Assembly (NCBI RefSeq): GCF_000527155.1 | Contig: NZ_AZUQ01000001.1 | Location: 2,229,615-2,293,614, forward strand | Source of the DNA: Haloglycomyces albus DSM 45210 | Lineage (GTDB): Bacteria; Actinomycetota; Actinomycetes; Mycobacteriales; Micromonosporaceae | Direction: 5' to 3' | DNA: 64,000 bases | Shown here: positions 44,996-58,832 of the stretch, piece by piece | How positions within the stretch are numbered: position 1 is the stretch's first letter | How the letters are laid out: each line of letters begins with the position of its first letter | The notes under the pieces: generated by a model | Databases searched by the model: none | Told to the model about the DNA's origin: nothing | The model's input: the letters and a program-made list of their open reading frames with translations, nothing else | Program-made: the position numbers and the translations under genes

Positions 44996-45016
44996 GTCTA
45001 CGACCGACATCGTTTC

Positions 45017-45433
45017 TTATGCGTGGGTATCTGAACCGCTGCCCGACCAGCCGCCGTACGGGACGGTTATCAATTCCATGTAGTGTCCCGCCGGGTCAAG
45101 GAAATAAAATCCTCGACCGCCGTCATTGGTGTTGTAATCGTTCTTCACCTGCTGCCGAGGATCGGCCCAATAGTCCTGTCCCCATTGCCGGATTTTACCG
45201 AGAGCTCGGTCGAAGACCTCATCTGAAACCAGGAACGCATAGTGTTGCGGCTGAATTTCTTCGATGTGTTCGGGAACGTTGGCGAAGTCGAGGGTGACGC
45301 CGTTCTCCAACTCGATGGGGATGAACGGTCCCCACTCTTTTCCGACTTTCAGGCCGAGCAGCTCGGCGAAATACTCAGCTGAGACTCGATTATCTCTAGA
45401 TCCAATGATCGTATGATTGAACTGTACTGACAA
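45017..45433 (-). CDS. VOC superfamily (glyoxalase/bleomycin resistance fold) protein
   Basis: A 138-residue vicinal oxygen chelate protein with two beta-alpha-beta-beta-beta repeats. The N-terminal FNHTIIGSRDNRVSAEYFAELLGL carries the first metal His, PQHYAFLVSDEVFDRAL the second, and GFYFLDPAGHYMELIT the Glu. The metal site seems complete, so it may be an enzyme rather than just a binder. AAGGAG precedes the ATG. No neighbour suggests a substrate. Confidence 0.85.
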   Translation of the reverse strand: MSVQFNHTIIGSRDNRVSAEYFAELLGLKVGKEWGPFIPIELENGVTLDFANVPEHIEEIQPQHYAFLVSDEVFDRALGKIRQWGQDYWADPRQQVKNDYNTNDGGRGFYFLDPAGHYMELITVPYGGWSGSGSDTHA

Positions 45434-45631
45434 GTACTACTCCTTATTGCTTCAAGCAGGATCACGACAAAGCTCCTGAAACAGCAATTCTGGACCAGAA
45501 TCTTCATACGACAATCCCGCTGCGCGAAGGAGTCTAGCGTAGAGCCGGTCGATTGCCAAGACTCCTATCGACAAAACTCCCAGAATGTAGCCCCAGACGT
45601 CCCATGATATGAAACATGGGAGAATCGATTA

Positions 45632-47473
45632 ATGGCAGAGCTACGTTCGAAAACAACCACACACGGTCGAAATATGGCCGGTGCTCGTGCGCTGTGGCGC
45701 GCCACCGGCATGGGGGACGGCGATTTCGGCAAGCCGATTGTCGCCATTGCCAATTCGTATACCCAGTTCGTTCCCGGCCACGTACACCTTAAGGAGCTCG
45801 GCGGCCTTGTAGCTCAATCAGTGGAGGCCAGCGGTGGAGTCGCCAAGGAATTTCATTCCATCGCCGTTGACGACGGTATCGCAATGGGGCATAGCGGGAT
45901 GCTCTATTCCCTCCCGAGCAGGGAGATTATTGCCGACAGCGTGGAATACATGGTGAACGCGCACTGTGCGGACGCTTTGGTCTGCATTTCCAACTGCGAC
46001 AAGATCACCCCGGGCATGTTCATGGCAGCTCTGCGTCTCAACATCCCCGTCGTATTCGTCTCCGGTGGTCCCATGGAGGCCGGTAAAACGGTCGACGATA
46101 ACGGGGTCGTTACCCGGAAACTTGATCTGGTCGATGCCATGGTCGCGACTGCCGATGACAGTGTCAGCGACTCTGAACTCACTACGATGGAGCAGTCGGC
46201 CTGTCCCACCTGTGGTTCCTGTTCCGGCATGTTCACGGCTAATTCCATGAACTGTTTGACTGAAGCGATCGGCCTTTCGCTGCCGGGCAACGGTTCCACC
46301 CTTGCCACGCACGCGGCGCGTAAAGATCTCTTCTTCAAGGCGGGCGAGACGGTGATGGAACTGTGCCGCCAGTACTACGATCAAGACGATTCATCTGTCC
46401 TTCCTCGTAGCATTGCCAATCGGCACGCCTTTGAAAACGCCATGGCGCTCGATGTAGCGATGGGTGGATCGACCAATACGATTCTGCATCTCCTGGCAGC
46501 AGCTCGCGAGGCCGAACTCGATTTTCAAGTGGCTGATATCGACGACATCAGTCGGAGCATCCCATGTCTCTCGAAGGTCGCGCCGAACTCACCGAAATTT
46601 CATATGGAGGATGTACACCGTGCGGGTGGTATTCCGGCGATCCTCGGTGAACTCGATCGGGGAGGATTGTTGCACCGGGATGTGCGGGCCATTCATTCTC
46701 CCTCTCTGAACGATTGGCTTTCCCAATGGGACATTCGGTCAGCCGCACCTTCGACGGAGGCTAAAGAACTGTTCCACGCCGCACCGGGAGGTGTTCGTAC
46801 GACTGAACCGTTCTCTACACAGAATCGTTGGGACAGTCTCGACGTCGACGATGAAGACGGCTGTATTCGCTCGGTTGCCAATGCGTATTCGGCCGACGGC
46901 GGTCTTGCCGTTCTGTTTGGGAACTTGGCGGAGGACGGGTGCGTGGTGAAGACCGCGGGCGTCCCCGACGAATGTCTGACCTTCGAAGGACGTGCCGTTG
47001 TCTTTGAGTCTCAAGACGATGCGGTCACCGGTATTCTCAATAAGAAGGTAGTGGCAGGTGATGTCGTTGTGATCCGTTACGAAGGCCCCAAAGGCGGCCC
47101 GGGAATGCAGGAGATGCTGTATCCCACGTCGTTTTTGAAGGGGCGTGGCCTGGGACAAAAGTGCGCGTTGATTACCGATGGTCGTTTCTCGGGAGGAACG
47201 TCCGGGCTGTCGATCGGTCACATCAGTCCTGAAGCTGCCGGAGAAGGAACGATCGGCCTGGTGGAAGACGGTGACACGATCCAAATCGATATCCCCAAGC
47301 GACGGATTGACCTGATGGTCAGCGCGAACGCGTTGCAGGAGCGGAAGATAGCGCAGGAGAAGCGGGATGCTCCGTACACACCGGTTGATCGCGACCGTAC
47401 CGTGAGCAAAGCGCTCAAAGCCTATGCGTCTATGGCAACTCCTGCATCGGACGGAGCCGTACGAGAGATCTGA
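45632..47473 (+). CDS. ilvD: Dihydroxy-acid dehydratase
   Basis: IlvD (613 residues) dehydrates 2,3-dihydroxy-3-methyl acids to 2-oxo acids in valine, leucine and isoleucine synthesis. Cluster ligands are in [11 protein letters not shown] and [17 protein letters not shown], the [4Fe-4S] long type as in E. coli. [19 protein letters not shown] near residue 520 is the substrate region. It stands alone here, and a second branched-chain signal, the leader at 63.8 kb, lies 16 kb away. A 20-bp perfect terminator follows. Confidence 0.97.
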   Translation: MAELRSKTTTHGRNMAGARALWRATGMGDGDFGKPIVAIANSYTQFVPGHVHLKELGGLVAQSVEASGGVAKEFHSIAVDDGIAMGHSGMLYSLPSREIIADSVEYMVNAHCADALVCISNCDKITPGMFMAALRLNIPVVFVSGGPMEAGKTVDDNGVVTRKLDLVDAMVATADDSVSDSELTTMEQSACPTCGSCSGMFTANSMNCLTEAIGLSLPGNGSTLATHAARKDLFFKAGETVMELCRQYYDQDDSSVLPRSIANRHAFENAMALDVAMGGSTNTILHLLAAAREAELDFQVADIDDISRSIPCLSKVAPNSPKFHMEDVHRAGGIPAILGELDRGGLLHRDVRAIHSPSLNDWLSQWDIRSAAPSTEAKELFHAAPGGVRTTEPFSTQNRWDSLDVDDEDGCIRSVANAYSADGGLAVLFGNLAEDGCVVKTAGVPDECLTFEGRAVVFESQDDAVTGILNKKVVAGDVVVIRYEGPKGGPGMQEMLYPTSFLKGRGLGQKCALITDGRFSGGTSGLSIGHISPEAAGEGTIGLVEDGDTIQIDIPKRRIDLMVSANALQERKIAQEKRDAPYTPVDRDRTVSKALKAYASMATPASDGAVREI

Positions 47474-47495
47474 TGTCAATCCGATACTGGATCTA

Positions 47496-47541
47496 TTAAT
47501 TGAGGGGTGGACCGATCTTGCTCGGTCCACCCCTCAATTAA
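47496..47541 (+). terminator. 20-bp perfect hairpin after ilvD
   Basis: Arms 47496-47515 and 47522-47541 are exact complements around a 6-base loop, 22 bases after the ilvD stop. Confidence 0.88.
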
Positions 47542-47689
47542 CTTCAGGTAAGCGCCAGAAGACGTCAAAGTTACGTTTGTGCAGGTCAATGTATGTGTCT
47601 TCGAGCACGCACCCCCCTTACATGAGCACTTCTACGATGCCGTAAATTAGTTCTTGTCGCCGAGGCAATCGGACAGACCGGCAGGAATG

Positions 47690-48097
47690 CGACATTTTGG
47701 TTGTGTTGTTGTGGGTGGCTTGGCTCTGTTGGGGTTGGGTGTTGTTTGGTTGTGTTGGTGGTGCCTTTGGCTTGCTGGCGTGTCTGTGTGATGCGGTCTA
47801 CTGGGGGTTGTTCTTGACTTTCTGGTGGGGTTTGGTAATGTTGAGGGGTTGCTTCGGCTGGTGATGCTGTTTTGTGGTGTTGTTGGTTGTGGCGTGTTGT
47901 TTGAGAACTGAACAGGGTGTTTGGATAGTCAGCGTGCGGGCTGGCTGGATGATGCTGTTGTTGTGTCTGTTTGGGCATGGTGGTGGTGTTGTTTGGTTGG
48001 TTTGTATGACTGTTGATTTCTTTATTCCGATATTTTTTGGATTATTGTGGTCAGGTTGAGTTTTCGGCATTTGCCTTAACATTTTTGTTTTTGGTTT
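47690..48097 (+). other. G/T-rich leader of the rRNA operon
   Basis: From about 47690 to the 16S start the plus strand is nearly devoid of A and C: 57 of 60 bases at 47701-47760 are G or T. The element GTGTTGTTTGAGA at 47894-47906 recurs before 23S at 50202-50214, and its position fits a processing or antitermination signal. No protein-coding gene is supported. The interval 47542-47690 has ordinary composition and nothing recognised. Confidence 0.7.
47814..47841 (+). promoter_or_regulatory. Candidate rRNA operon promoter
   Basis: TTGACT (47814-47819) and TAATGT (47836-47841) are separated by 16 bases, and start about 260 bases before mature 16S. These are the best -35/-10 elements in the leader. 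Other promoters of the operon may lie further left. Confidence 0.55.
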
Positions 48098-53519
<5,422 letters not shown>

Positions 53520-53634
53520 ATTTCCCTTTTTTGGGGGTTGGTTGGGGTAGAGATTTGATGCTCACGTGCATTATATGATTCTGAGGCAACATGCTGGGGT
53601 TTGTGTTCCTGGGTGTGTTGGCCTGTGTGTTTTT

Positions 53635-53752
53635 GTTTGGTGGTGTGTGCGGGAGGGGTACACTCAGTTCCATTCCGAACCTGGTGGTTAAGGCTTTCTG
53701 CGCTGATGGTACTGCACTCGTGGGGGTGTGGGAGAGTAGGTCGCTGCCAAAC
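53635..53752 (+). rRNA. 5S ribosomal RNA
   Basis: About 118 bases. The terminal stem GTTTGG.../...CCAAAC closes the molecule, with CATTCCGAACCTGG and GGGAGAGTAGGTCGCTGCC as 5S features. It lies 115 bases after 23S in the same unit. Ends are approximate. Confidence 0.95.
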
Positions 53753-53768
53753 AATTTAATTTTATGTG

Positions 53769-53821
53769 AGGAGAAGGGGGAAAAGCCACTCTTATAGTGG
53801 CTTTTCCCCCTTCTCCTTTTT
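53769..53821 (+). terminator. Strong intrinsic terminator of the rRNA operon
   Basis: A 22-bp perfect stem (53769-53790 with 53796-53817), 5-base loop and a T-run, 17 bases after 5S. Confidence 0.95.
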
Positions 53822-53979
53822 GTGTCTGGTGGTAGGGGTATGGAATGGAGTAGAAGGCGGATTGTTGTCTGCCGCCAGAACCACTTACAGAACGGACTTG
53901 TTCCACGCAAGCTTGTAGCGAAGCGGTAGAACGAAAACGTTGCAGTCATGTGCGTTCTGAAATTGTTGTTTTGACAGCA

Positions 53980-54021
53980 ACTGGGGCGGTGGTGGTCGAA
54001 ATCGACCACCACCGCCCCAGT
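53980..54021 (-). terminator. 19-bp hairpin terminator of the EphD operon
   Basis: Arms 53980-53998 and 54003-54021 are exact complements around a 4-base loop. On the minus strand it lies about 40 bases after the stop of the hydrolase/dehydrogenase gene. Confidence 0.85.
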
Positions 54022-54059
54022 CTTGTGTTACCAGCTAATTTTGACGCCGCTACGATGTT

Positions 54060-55832
54060 TTAGGAGGGGTCGACCCTCCCCACTAGGCGCATGATGCCAG
54101 GGCTGAAGCGCGAACCAAACCGAGCCATCTTGCCGTCGAAGGTAAGCGGTACAACGGCTCTGTCCTTGACAGCGGCCTTCACGATGTTCTTAGCGATCTT
54201 TTCAGGTCCGTAACCCTTGATGGCGAAGAGCTTAGTCGCGTGGTTACGTTGGTCGTCTTCAGTCGAGTCTTCCTTGCTTGAGAATGTCGATGCCTGGGTA
54301 ATATTCGTACTGACAAAACCAGGGCAGATCGCCGATACGGAGATATCCGTCGGTGCCAATTCCACACGTAGACATTCCGACGCCATGAGTGCAGCCGATT
54401 TGCTAGTGGCATAGGCAGGAAGGATACGGACAGGAGAGTACGCCGCAGCCGAAGCGACATTGACGATATGCCCGTTTCCTCGTTCCACCATGGCGGGGGC
54501 GAAGGCTTTACACCCGTAGACGATTCCCCAGAAGTTGACATCCATCAGCTGTTGCCATCGATCGACGGGAGTGTCAAGGAACGCTCCCGAATGTGCGATC
54601 CCCGCATTGTTAACCAGAACATTGGGAACTCCGACATCGGCCATGACCTGCTTAGCGAAGCTCTGCACCTCATCGAAGTCAGATACGTTCACCTTGTATG
54701 CCTTGGCGAGCCCTTCACTGTGCTCAATCAGGCGGCAGGTCTCGCGCGCACCGTCGATATTGATATCAGCTGCGACCACAATCGCGCCTTCGGTAGCCAT
54801 CTCGAGCGCCGTGGCTCTGCCAATGCCGCTTCCAGCGCCGGTAATGACGGCAACCTGACCTTCGAATCGAGGTTTGCGAGGGGGCTCAAGCAACACCTTG
54901 GAAGCCTCGGGAGCCGTATCGGTCGTAATCGCATTGACGAACTCATCAATATGGACCGCAAGTTCGTTCGGGTGCGTATTCGGTGCCCAGTGCGGTGCCT
55001 CCAGCGTCGTCCGCCAGAGGCGAGGTGCCCAGCGTTCGGCCGAGCGCGCCAACTGAGGTCGCACGAAGCGGTCCTTTGTAGGCACAATCTGGTGCACGGG
55101 AACTACAGTGCTACGAGACCGAGGTCGTGTGAGTCGTGGGAACATGTTGGCCCTATACAAGCGGAGCCCGCTCACAGCGTCTGCCTTGATGGTTTCGCTG
55201 GGGGTTTGCCCGATGGCGGCGCTGAGTTTGGGGCCCAGCATCTTCCAGGTCATTTTGGCGACGACCGGAGTATGAAAGTATCCGATGTACCAAGAGTGGA
55301 GAAACTGTCCGGTAAGATCAGCGACGTTACGCGGGGTCGGGTGACTGATATTGTGCCGCCACCATTTTCCCGTGTGGTCTAGGGACGGACCTGATATCGA
55401 GGTAAATGATGCAAACCGACTTTCGGCCCCAATATCGGTCATGGCTTCCCACGCCTGAATCGAACCCCAGTCATGTCCGACGACATGGACTCTTTCGCCA
55501 GGAGATACCGCATTGGCCACGGTGTGAAGATCGCTCGCGAGGCGGTCCAACCGATAATCGCGCAGCCGTTCCGGCCGCTGGGACCGTCCCGAACCCCGTA
55601 CGTCGTAACGTACAACGTGGTAGCTGTTCTTGAGTTTCTCCGCGACATCGTCCCAGACCTGGTGGTTGTCCGGGTATCCGTGGACCAAAATCACGGTTGG
55701 ATTGTTACGGTCTCCAGCCTGATAGACGGCAAGACGAACCCCGTCGTCCGAGACCACAAAATCTGTAGGTGCCGGGAGGTCTATCGGGCCGGTATTGGAG
55801 GCGGGTGGCTCCATGATGCTATTGGTGGTCAT
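54060..55832 (-). CDS. EphD-like fusion: alpha/beta hydrolase (epoxide hydrolase type) plus short-chain dehydrogenase
   Basis: A 590-residue fusion. The N-terminal alpha/beta hydrolase (about 20-300) has an HGYPDN oxyanion motif, RGSGRS, and VGHDWGS with Asp as nucleophile, the epoxide hydrolase/dehalogenase type. The C-terminal short-chain dehydrogenase (about 325-560) has VITGAGSGIGRATA, NNAG, the catalytic Ser in VASAAAYS and YATSK. Domain order and length match mycobacterial EphD, linked there to mycolic acid modification, as I recall. It overlaps the M24 gene by four bases (ATGA) and is the last gene of a four-gene operon. Confidence 0.9.
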   Translation of the reverse strand: MTTNSIMEPPASNTGPIDLPAPTDFVVSDDGVRLAVYQAGDRNNPTVILVHGYPDNHQVWDDVAEKLKNSYHVVRYDVRGSGRSQRPERLRDYRLDRLASDLHTVANAVSPGERVHVVGHDWGSIQAWEAMTDIGAESRFASFTSISGPSLDHTGKWWRHNISHPTPRNVADLTGQFLHSWYIGYFHTPVVAKMTWKMLGPKLSAAIGQTPSETIKADAVSGLRLYRANMFPRLTRPRSRSTVVPVHQIVPTKDRFVRPQLARSAERWAPRLWRTTLEAPHWAPNTHPNELAVHIDEFVNAITTDTAPEASKVLLEPPRKPRFEGQVAVITGAGSGIGRATALEMATEGAIVVAADINIDGARETCRLIEHSEGLAKAYKVNVSDFDEVQSFAKQVMADVGVPNVLVNNAGIAHSGAFLDTPVDRWQQLMDVNFWGIVYGCKAFAPAMVERGNGHIVNVASAAAYSPVRILPAYATSKSAALMASECLRVELAPTDISVSAICPGFVSTNITQASTFSSKEDSTEDDQRNHATKLFAIKGYGPEKIAKNIVKAAVKDRAVVPLTFDGKMARFGSRFSPGIMRLVGRVDPS

Positions 55833-56668
55833 GACTTCGCTTTCTTCCGGTTCCAGCGGCGTACATGGGGCAGGTCGTCATCCAGCCAATAGGCGTCATC
55901 GTCGGTAACGACCAGTATTTCTTCGAACTTGATGCCAACGTCGCCACGCCCGATGTGTGGTTCTACCGCCCACAGACCTGGTGTAGGCGCATGACGGGAG
56001 GCCCGCCCATCGGCCCACAGGGGAGAACGTCCTTTGATCTTGTCGGTGACGAACTCGCGTCCCAGGGTCTGGAGGGTGCGGATGCCGAATCCGAACATGG
56101 TGAACCGTCCCGGTCCGAAGCCCTTGAGACGGGTGACGCGATGTCCGATGACCCGGCCGGGATAGACGCGGTGGCGATTGTCGTTACCTTGGGAAGCGAC
56201 GAGTTCATCGACTTCGGTATAGATGTCGTCGAGCGTCAGTCCTTCTTTGACTTTGGCCAGTATGAAATCTCGGCACGCCGACAAGTCCTCGTCGAGTTTG
56301 TCCCAGGTTGGATTGTGCCCGAGGACCCCGCCGTAGCCAATATCTGCGGTGTATCCGTCAATGATGGGAGCGCAATCGAGGACGAACGGGGTTTTCTCAT
56401 GCAGCCGTTTATTGGTCGGAAAGAATTGCAGTGGTACTTTGAAGCGTCGGAAGGCGGTTCGTCGGCCGAACCAGGCAAAGGGGACATGGAAGAAATCCTG
56501 TACGCCCGCCTTGACCAATTCGCGACGCAGTTTAGCTGCGGCTTCTTTTTCGGTGACGCCCGTTTCCAACCAAGCGGCAGTGGTCGTCGCACAATCGTAA
56601 GCGATCTGTTGCAACTCCCGGAAGCGCTTGATGTCTTTTTCGCTATAGTTGAATTCAGGTGCAGCCAT
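55829..56668 (-). CDS. M24 family metallopeptidase-fold protein
   Basis: A 279-residue pita-bread protein of the methionine aminopeptidase/creatinase class. The expected five metal ligands are present: VLDCAPIIDGYTADIG (two Asp), GRVIGHRV (His), WAVEPHIG (Glu) and FEEILVV (Glu). It lacks the N-terminal domain of creatinase or prolidase. The substrate may be a peptide or another amide. Its start is 17 bases after the reductase stop, and it overlaps the EphD-like gene. Confidence 0.85.
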   Translation of the reverse strand: MAAPEFNYSEKDIKRFRELQQIAYDCATTTAAWLETGVTEKEAAAKLRRELVKAGVQDFFHVPFAWFGRRTAFRRFKVPLQFFPTNKRLHEKTPFVLDCAPIIDGYTADIGYGGVLGHNPTWDKLDEDLSACRDFILAKVKEGLTLDDIYTEVDELVASQGNDNRHRVYPGRVIGHRVTRLKGFGPGRFTMFGFGIRTLQTLGREFVTDKIKGRSPLWADGRASRHAPTPGLWAVEPHIGRGDVGIKFEEILVVTDDDAYWLDDDLPHVRRWNRKKAKS

Positions 56669-56685
56669 ATGCGCTCCCCTTGGTG

Positions 56686-57756
56686 TTACAGGTCCAGGAC
56701 GAGACGGTCGTTATCAGAGCGCGAAACACAGATAAGGGCGTCACCGCGTCGGCGTTCTTCCTCGCCCAATCGTGAATCGTGATGAATGACTTCTCCGGAC
56801 AGGACCTTGACTTTGCATGTGCCGCAGAAGCCCTGCCGGCAGGAATACTGTGTCGACGGATCGTGGTCGGTCAAAACGTCGAGTGCGGTTTGGTCGTCTG
56901 GTACGTCCAATACCGGCCCGCCTTGCCCGACCTGGATTTGGAATGGTTTTCCATCCACAATGGGCGGTGGGGAGAATCGTTCGGTATGGATTCGGAACGC
57001 CGGACTCTCCTCGAAGGCGGCGTATGCGGCCTTGAGCATCGGTGGTGGGCCGCAACAGTACACCGCGGCGTCCTGAGGAGTTTGGGCGAGTATTTCGGCG
57101 ATATCAGGAGTTCCGTTGTCCTCGTCGGAAAGGATATGGACCCGCTTGGAATCCAGAGCCTGAAGCTCCCGGATGAACGGAAGGCTCTTTCGGCTGCGCC
57201 CGGTGTAGGTAAGACGCCAGTTGTGCCCGACCCGTTCACAGTGGTGGATCATTGCCAACAAGGGCGTGATTCCGATTCCCCCGGCGATGAAATGGATGGG
57301 GCGATCTGTCACCAGAGGAAACGCATTATGCGGACCGCTGACGGTGAGTACCGTGCCCTTCTTCAAGCGGTGGATCTCTCCGGAACCGCCCTTCTTATTG
57401 ATCAAGCGAACGGCGATTCGATAATGGGTGCGTTGCGCCGGGTCTCCCGACAGGGAATACTGCCGTTTAAGTCCTGATGGAAGGGTGAGGTCAACGTGAG
57501 CACCCGCGCTCCATGGAGGAAGTGGAGTTCCGTCCGCGCTTTCCAAGCGAACGCTGACGACACCGTCTGCTTCTTTCTTTGTGGCGGTCACGGTGACTTT
57601 GAAACTACGGTCCTTGGGCGGCTGCGATTTGACCGGTCGCAATAGGTGTCGGTTAATGACGGCATTGCCCTTGAACAATAGGTCGAGGAACCGGATGTAA
57701 CGATCGGTATGCTGGCGACCGTAGAGGTCGCCAGGCAATTCTGACTTGTTTGACAT
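56686..57756 (-). CDS. PDR/VanB-type flavin reductase with C-terminal 2Fe-2S ferredoxin domain
   Basis: A 356-residue electron-transfer protein. Its flavin domain has RQYSLSGDP, and FIAGGIGITPLLAMIHH with YCCGPPPML forms the NAD(P)H domain. The C-terminal plant-type [2Fe-2S] domain has CRQGFCGTCKVKVL and a last ligand in ALICVSRS. The order flavin-NAD-2Fe2S is that of phthalate dioxygenase reductase relatives. Its gene follows the diiron protein gene by 11 bases, so it is a natural candidate to reduce that protein. Confidence 0.9.
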   Translation of the reverse strand: MSNKSELPGDLYGRQHTDRYIRFLDLLFKGNAVINRHLLRPVKSQPPKDRSFKVTVTATKKEADGVVSVRLESADGTPLPPWSAGAHVDLTLPSGLKRQYSLSGDPAQRTHYRIAVRLINKKGGSGEIHRLKKGTVLTVSGPHNAFPLVTDRPIHFIAGGIGITPLLAMIHHCERVGHNWRLTYTGRSRKSLPFIRELQALDSKRVHILSDEDNGTPDIAEILAQTPQDAAVYCCGPPPMLKAAYAAFEESPAFRIHTERFSPPPIVDGKPFQIQVGQGGPVLDVPDDQTALDVLTDHDPSTQYSCRQGFCGTCKVKVLSGEVIHHDSRLGEEERRRGDALICVSRSDNDRLVLDL

Positions 57757-57767
57757 TGCGCCTCAAT

Positions 57768-58652
57768 CTAATGAGCGGCTCGAGCGGCTGGGGATGTGGC
57801 GAGATAAGCGATGGCTTGGGCGGTATTGAAGTCCTGCAATGGGTGGTAGGACGGTTTCATATACCGCATGTAGGTGCGAGTCATGGACCCGAGTCCAGGA
57901 AGCAGACCGCGCTGACTGGCTCGGTAGTATCGACCGGCTCGCGCCAGACGACGACCACGGGTTGCCGGGTCCGATTGTAGGAAGAATCGCACTCCGCGCC
58001 ACCAGAGCGCGAGAAGAGTGGTGACGCTGATGAGCGCCGATTTAATACGCAAGGGATAGCTGGGGGCGAGGTGTTGAGCCAAGTCGAAAGCCACCGAGCG
58101 GTGTTCCACTTCTTCGGCGCCGTGCCAGCGCAGTAGGTCAACCATCATGGGGTCGGCATTGGCCGCGTCCAAACCCTCCGCGTCGAGGGCCCATTGGCCG
58201 AGGAAGGCGGTGAAGTGCTCGATCGCGGCGATGAGTGCTACGCGCTCCTGGAGGTACCGCTTGCTCTGTGACTCGGAGAGACCTGGTTTATCTCCCAGAG
58301 CACGATGGAATAGCCACCGCATGTGCTCCTGATAGGGCTCGCAGTCGATGCCCTGTTCCTTAAGGTGATCGAGTACGCGCTCGTGTGCGTCGGCGTGCAG
58401 AGCCTCTTGCCCGATGAAACCGAGTACGTCCTTGCGGAGTTCCTCGTCCTGGATATACGGCAATGCTTCTTCGAAGACGCGAATAAACCAGCGTTCACCT
58501 TCGGGAAGAAGAAGATGAAGAACATTGATCGTGTGTGTGGCGAACGGTTCATTCGGAATCCAGTGCAAGGGCACCTTTGACCAGTTGAACTCTACATTCC
58601 GCGGTTGAAGGACGAGCTTATCGTCCTGTGAGGCTGCGGTCGAGGCTGACAT
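57768..58652 (-). CDS. Ferritin-like diiron protein (predicted metal-dependent hydrolase family, PF10118)
   Basis: A 294-residue protein of the family labelled predicted metal-dependent hydrolase. The sequence shows a diiron carboxylate pattern: Glu in RVFEEALP (61/62), E83xxH86 in GQEALH, Glu in AIEHFTAF (145), and E181xxH184 in AEEVEHRS. That is the E, ExxH, E, ExxH ligand set of ferritin-like oxygenases. The C-terminus carries an amphipathic or membrane-near stretch (ALISVTTLLALWWRGVRFFL). First gene of the operon with a PDR reductase next, which fits an oxygenase better than a hydrolase. Its substrate is unknown; the EphD-like gene hints at lipids. Confidence 0.85.
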   Translation of the reverse strand: MSASTAASQDDKLVLQPRNVEFNWSKVPLHWIPNEPFATHTINVLHLLLPEGERWFIRVFEEALPYIQDEELRKDVLGFIGQEALHADAHERVLDHLKEQGIDCEPYQEHMRWLFHRALGDKPGLSESQSKRYLQERVALIAAIEHFTAFLGQWALDAEGLDAANADPMMVDLLRWHGAEEVEHRSVAFDLAQHLAPSYPLRIKSALISVTTLLALWWRGVRFFLQSDPATRGRRLARAGRYYRASQRGLLPGLGSMTRTYMRYMKPSYHPLQDFNTAQAIAYLATSPAARAAH

Positions 58653-58680
58653 AGGGGCCTCCTAAGCGACAGTTGAAAAC

Positions 58681-58720
58681 AGTACTTACTCATGCGTAAT
58701 ATTACGTTCCAGTAAGTATT
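58681..58720. promoter_or_regulatory. 40-base near-perfect palindromic operator before the diiron operon
   Basis: AGTACTTACT (58681-58690) and AGTAAGTATT (58711-58720) are inverted repeats with one mismatch, placed symmetrically about the central GTAATATTAC palindrome (58696-58705). Two overlapping TTAC-N6-GTAA sites result. It lies about 30 bases before the start of the diiron gene. This fits a TetR-type repressor dimer pair; no regulator gene is adjacent. Confidence 0.7.
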
Positions 58721-58832
58721 GCATGAAGACATTGAAGAACGCAATGGTGTTGTAAAAATGAATTCAAGCCGAGGTAAGAATACGTTCTTACCTCGGCTTG
58801 TGCCGTTTTCTAGCTATCGCCTGACGATGGGC

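Noticed and set aside
47586-48082. Thr/Gln/His/Pro-rich minus-strand frames in the rRNA leader
   Set aside because: They are a by-product of the G/T-rich strand (C/A-rich complement), which removes stop codons; similar frames occur in the 16S-23S spacer.
54468-55382. A 304-codon plus-strand frame opposite the EphD-like gene
   Set aside because: The minus-strand gene has complete hydrolase and dehydrogenase motifs; the plus frame has none and no ribosome binding site.
55865-56782. A 305-codon plus-strand frame opposite the M24 gene
   Set aside because: The opposite strand carries all M24 metal ligands and fits the operon; this frame shows no domain.
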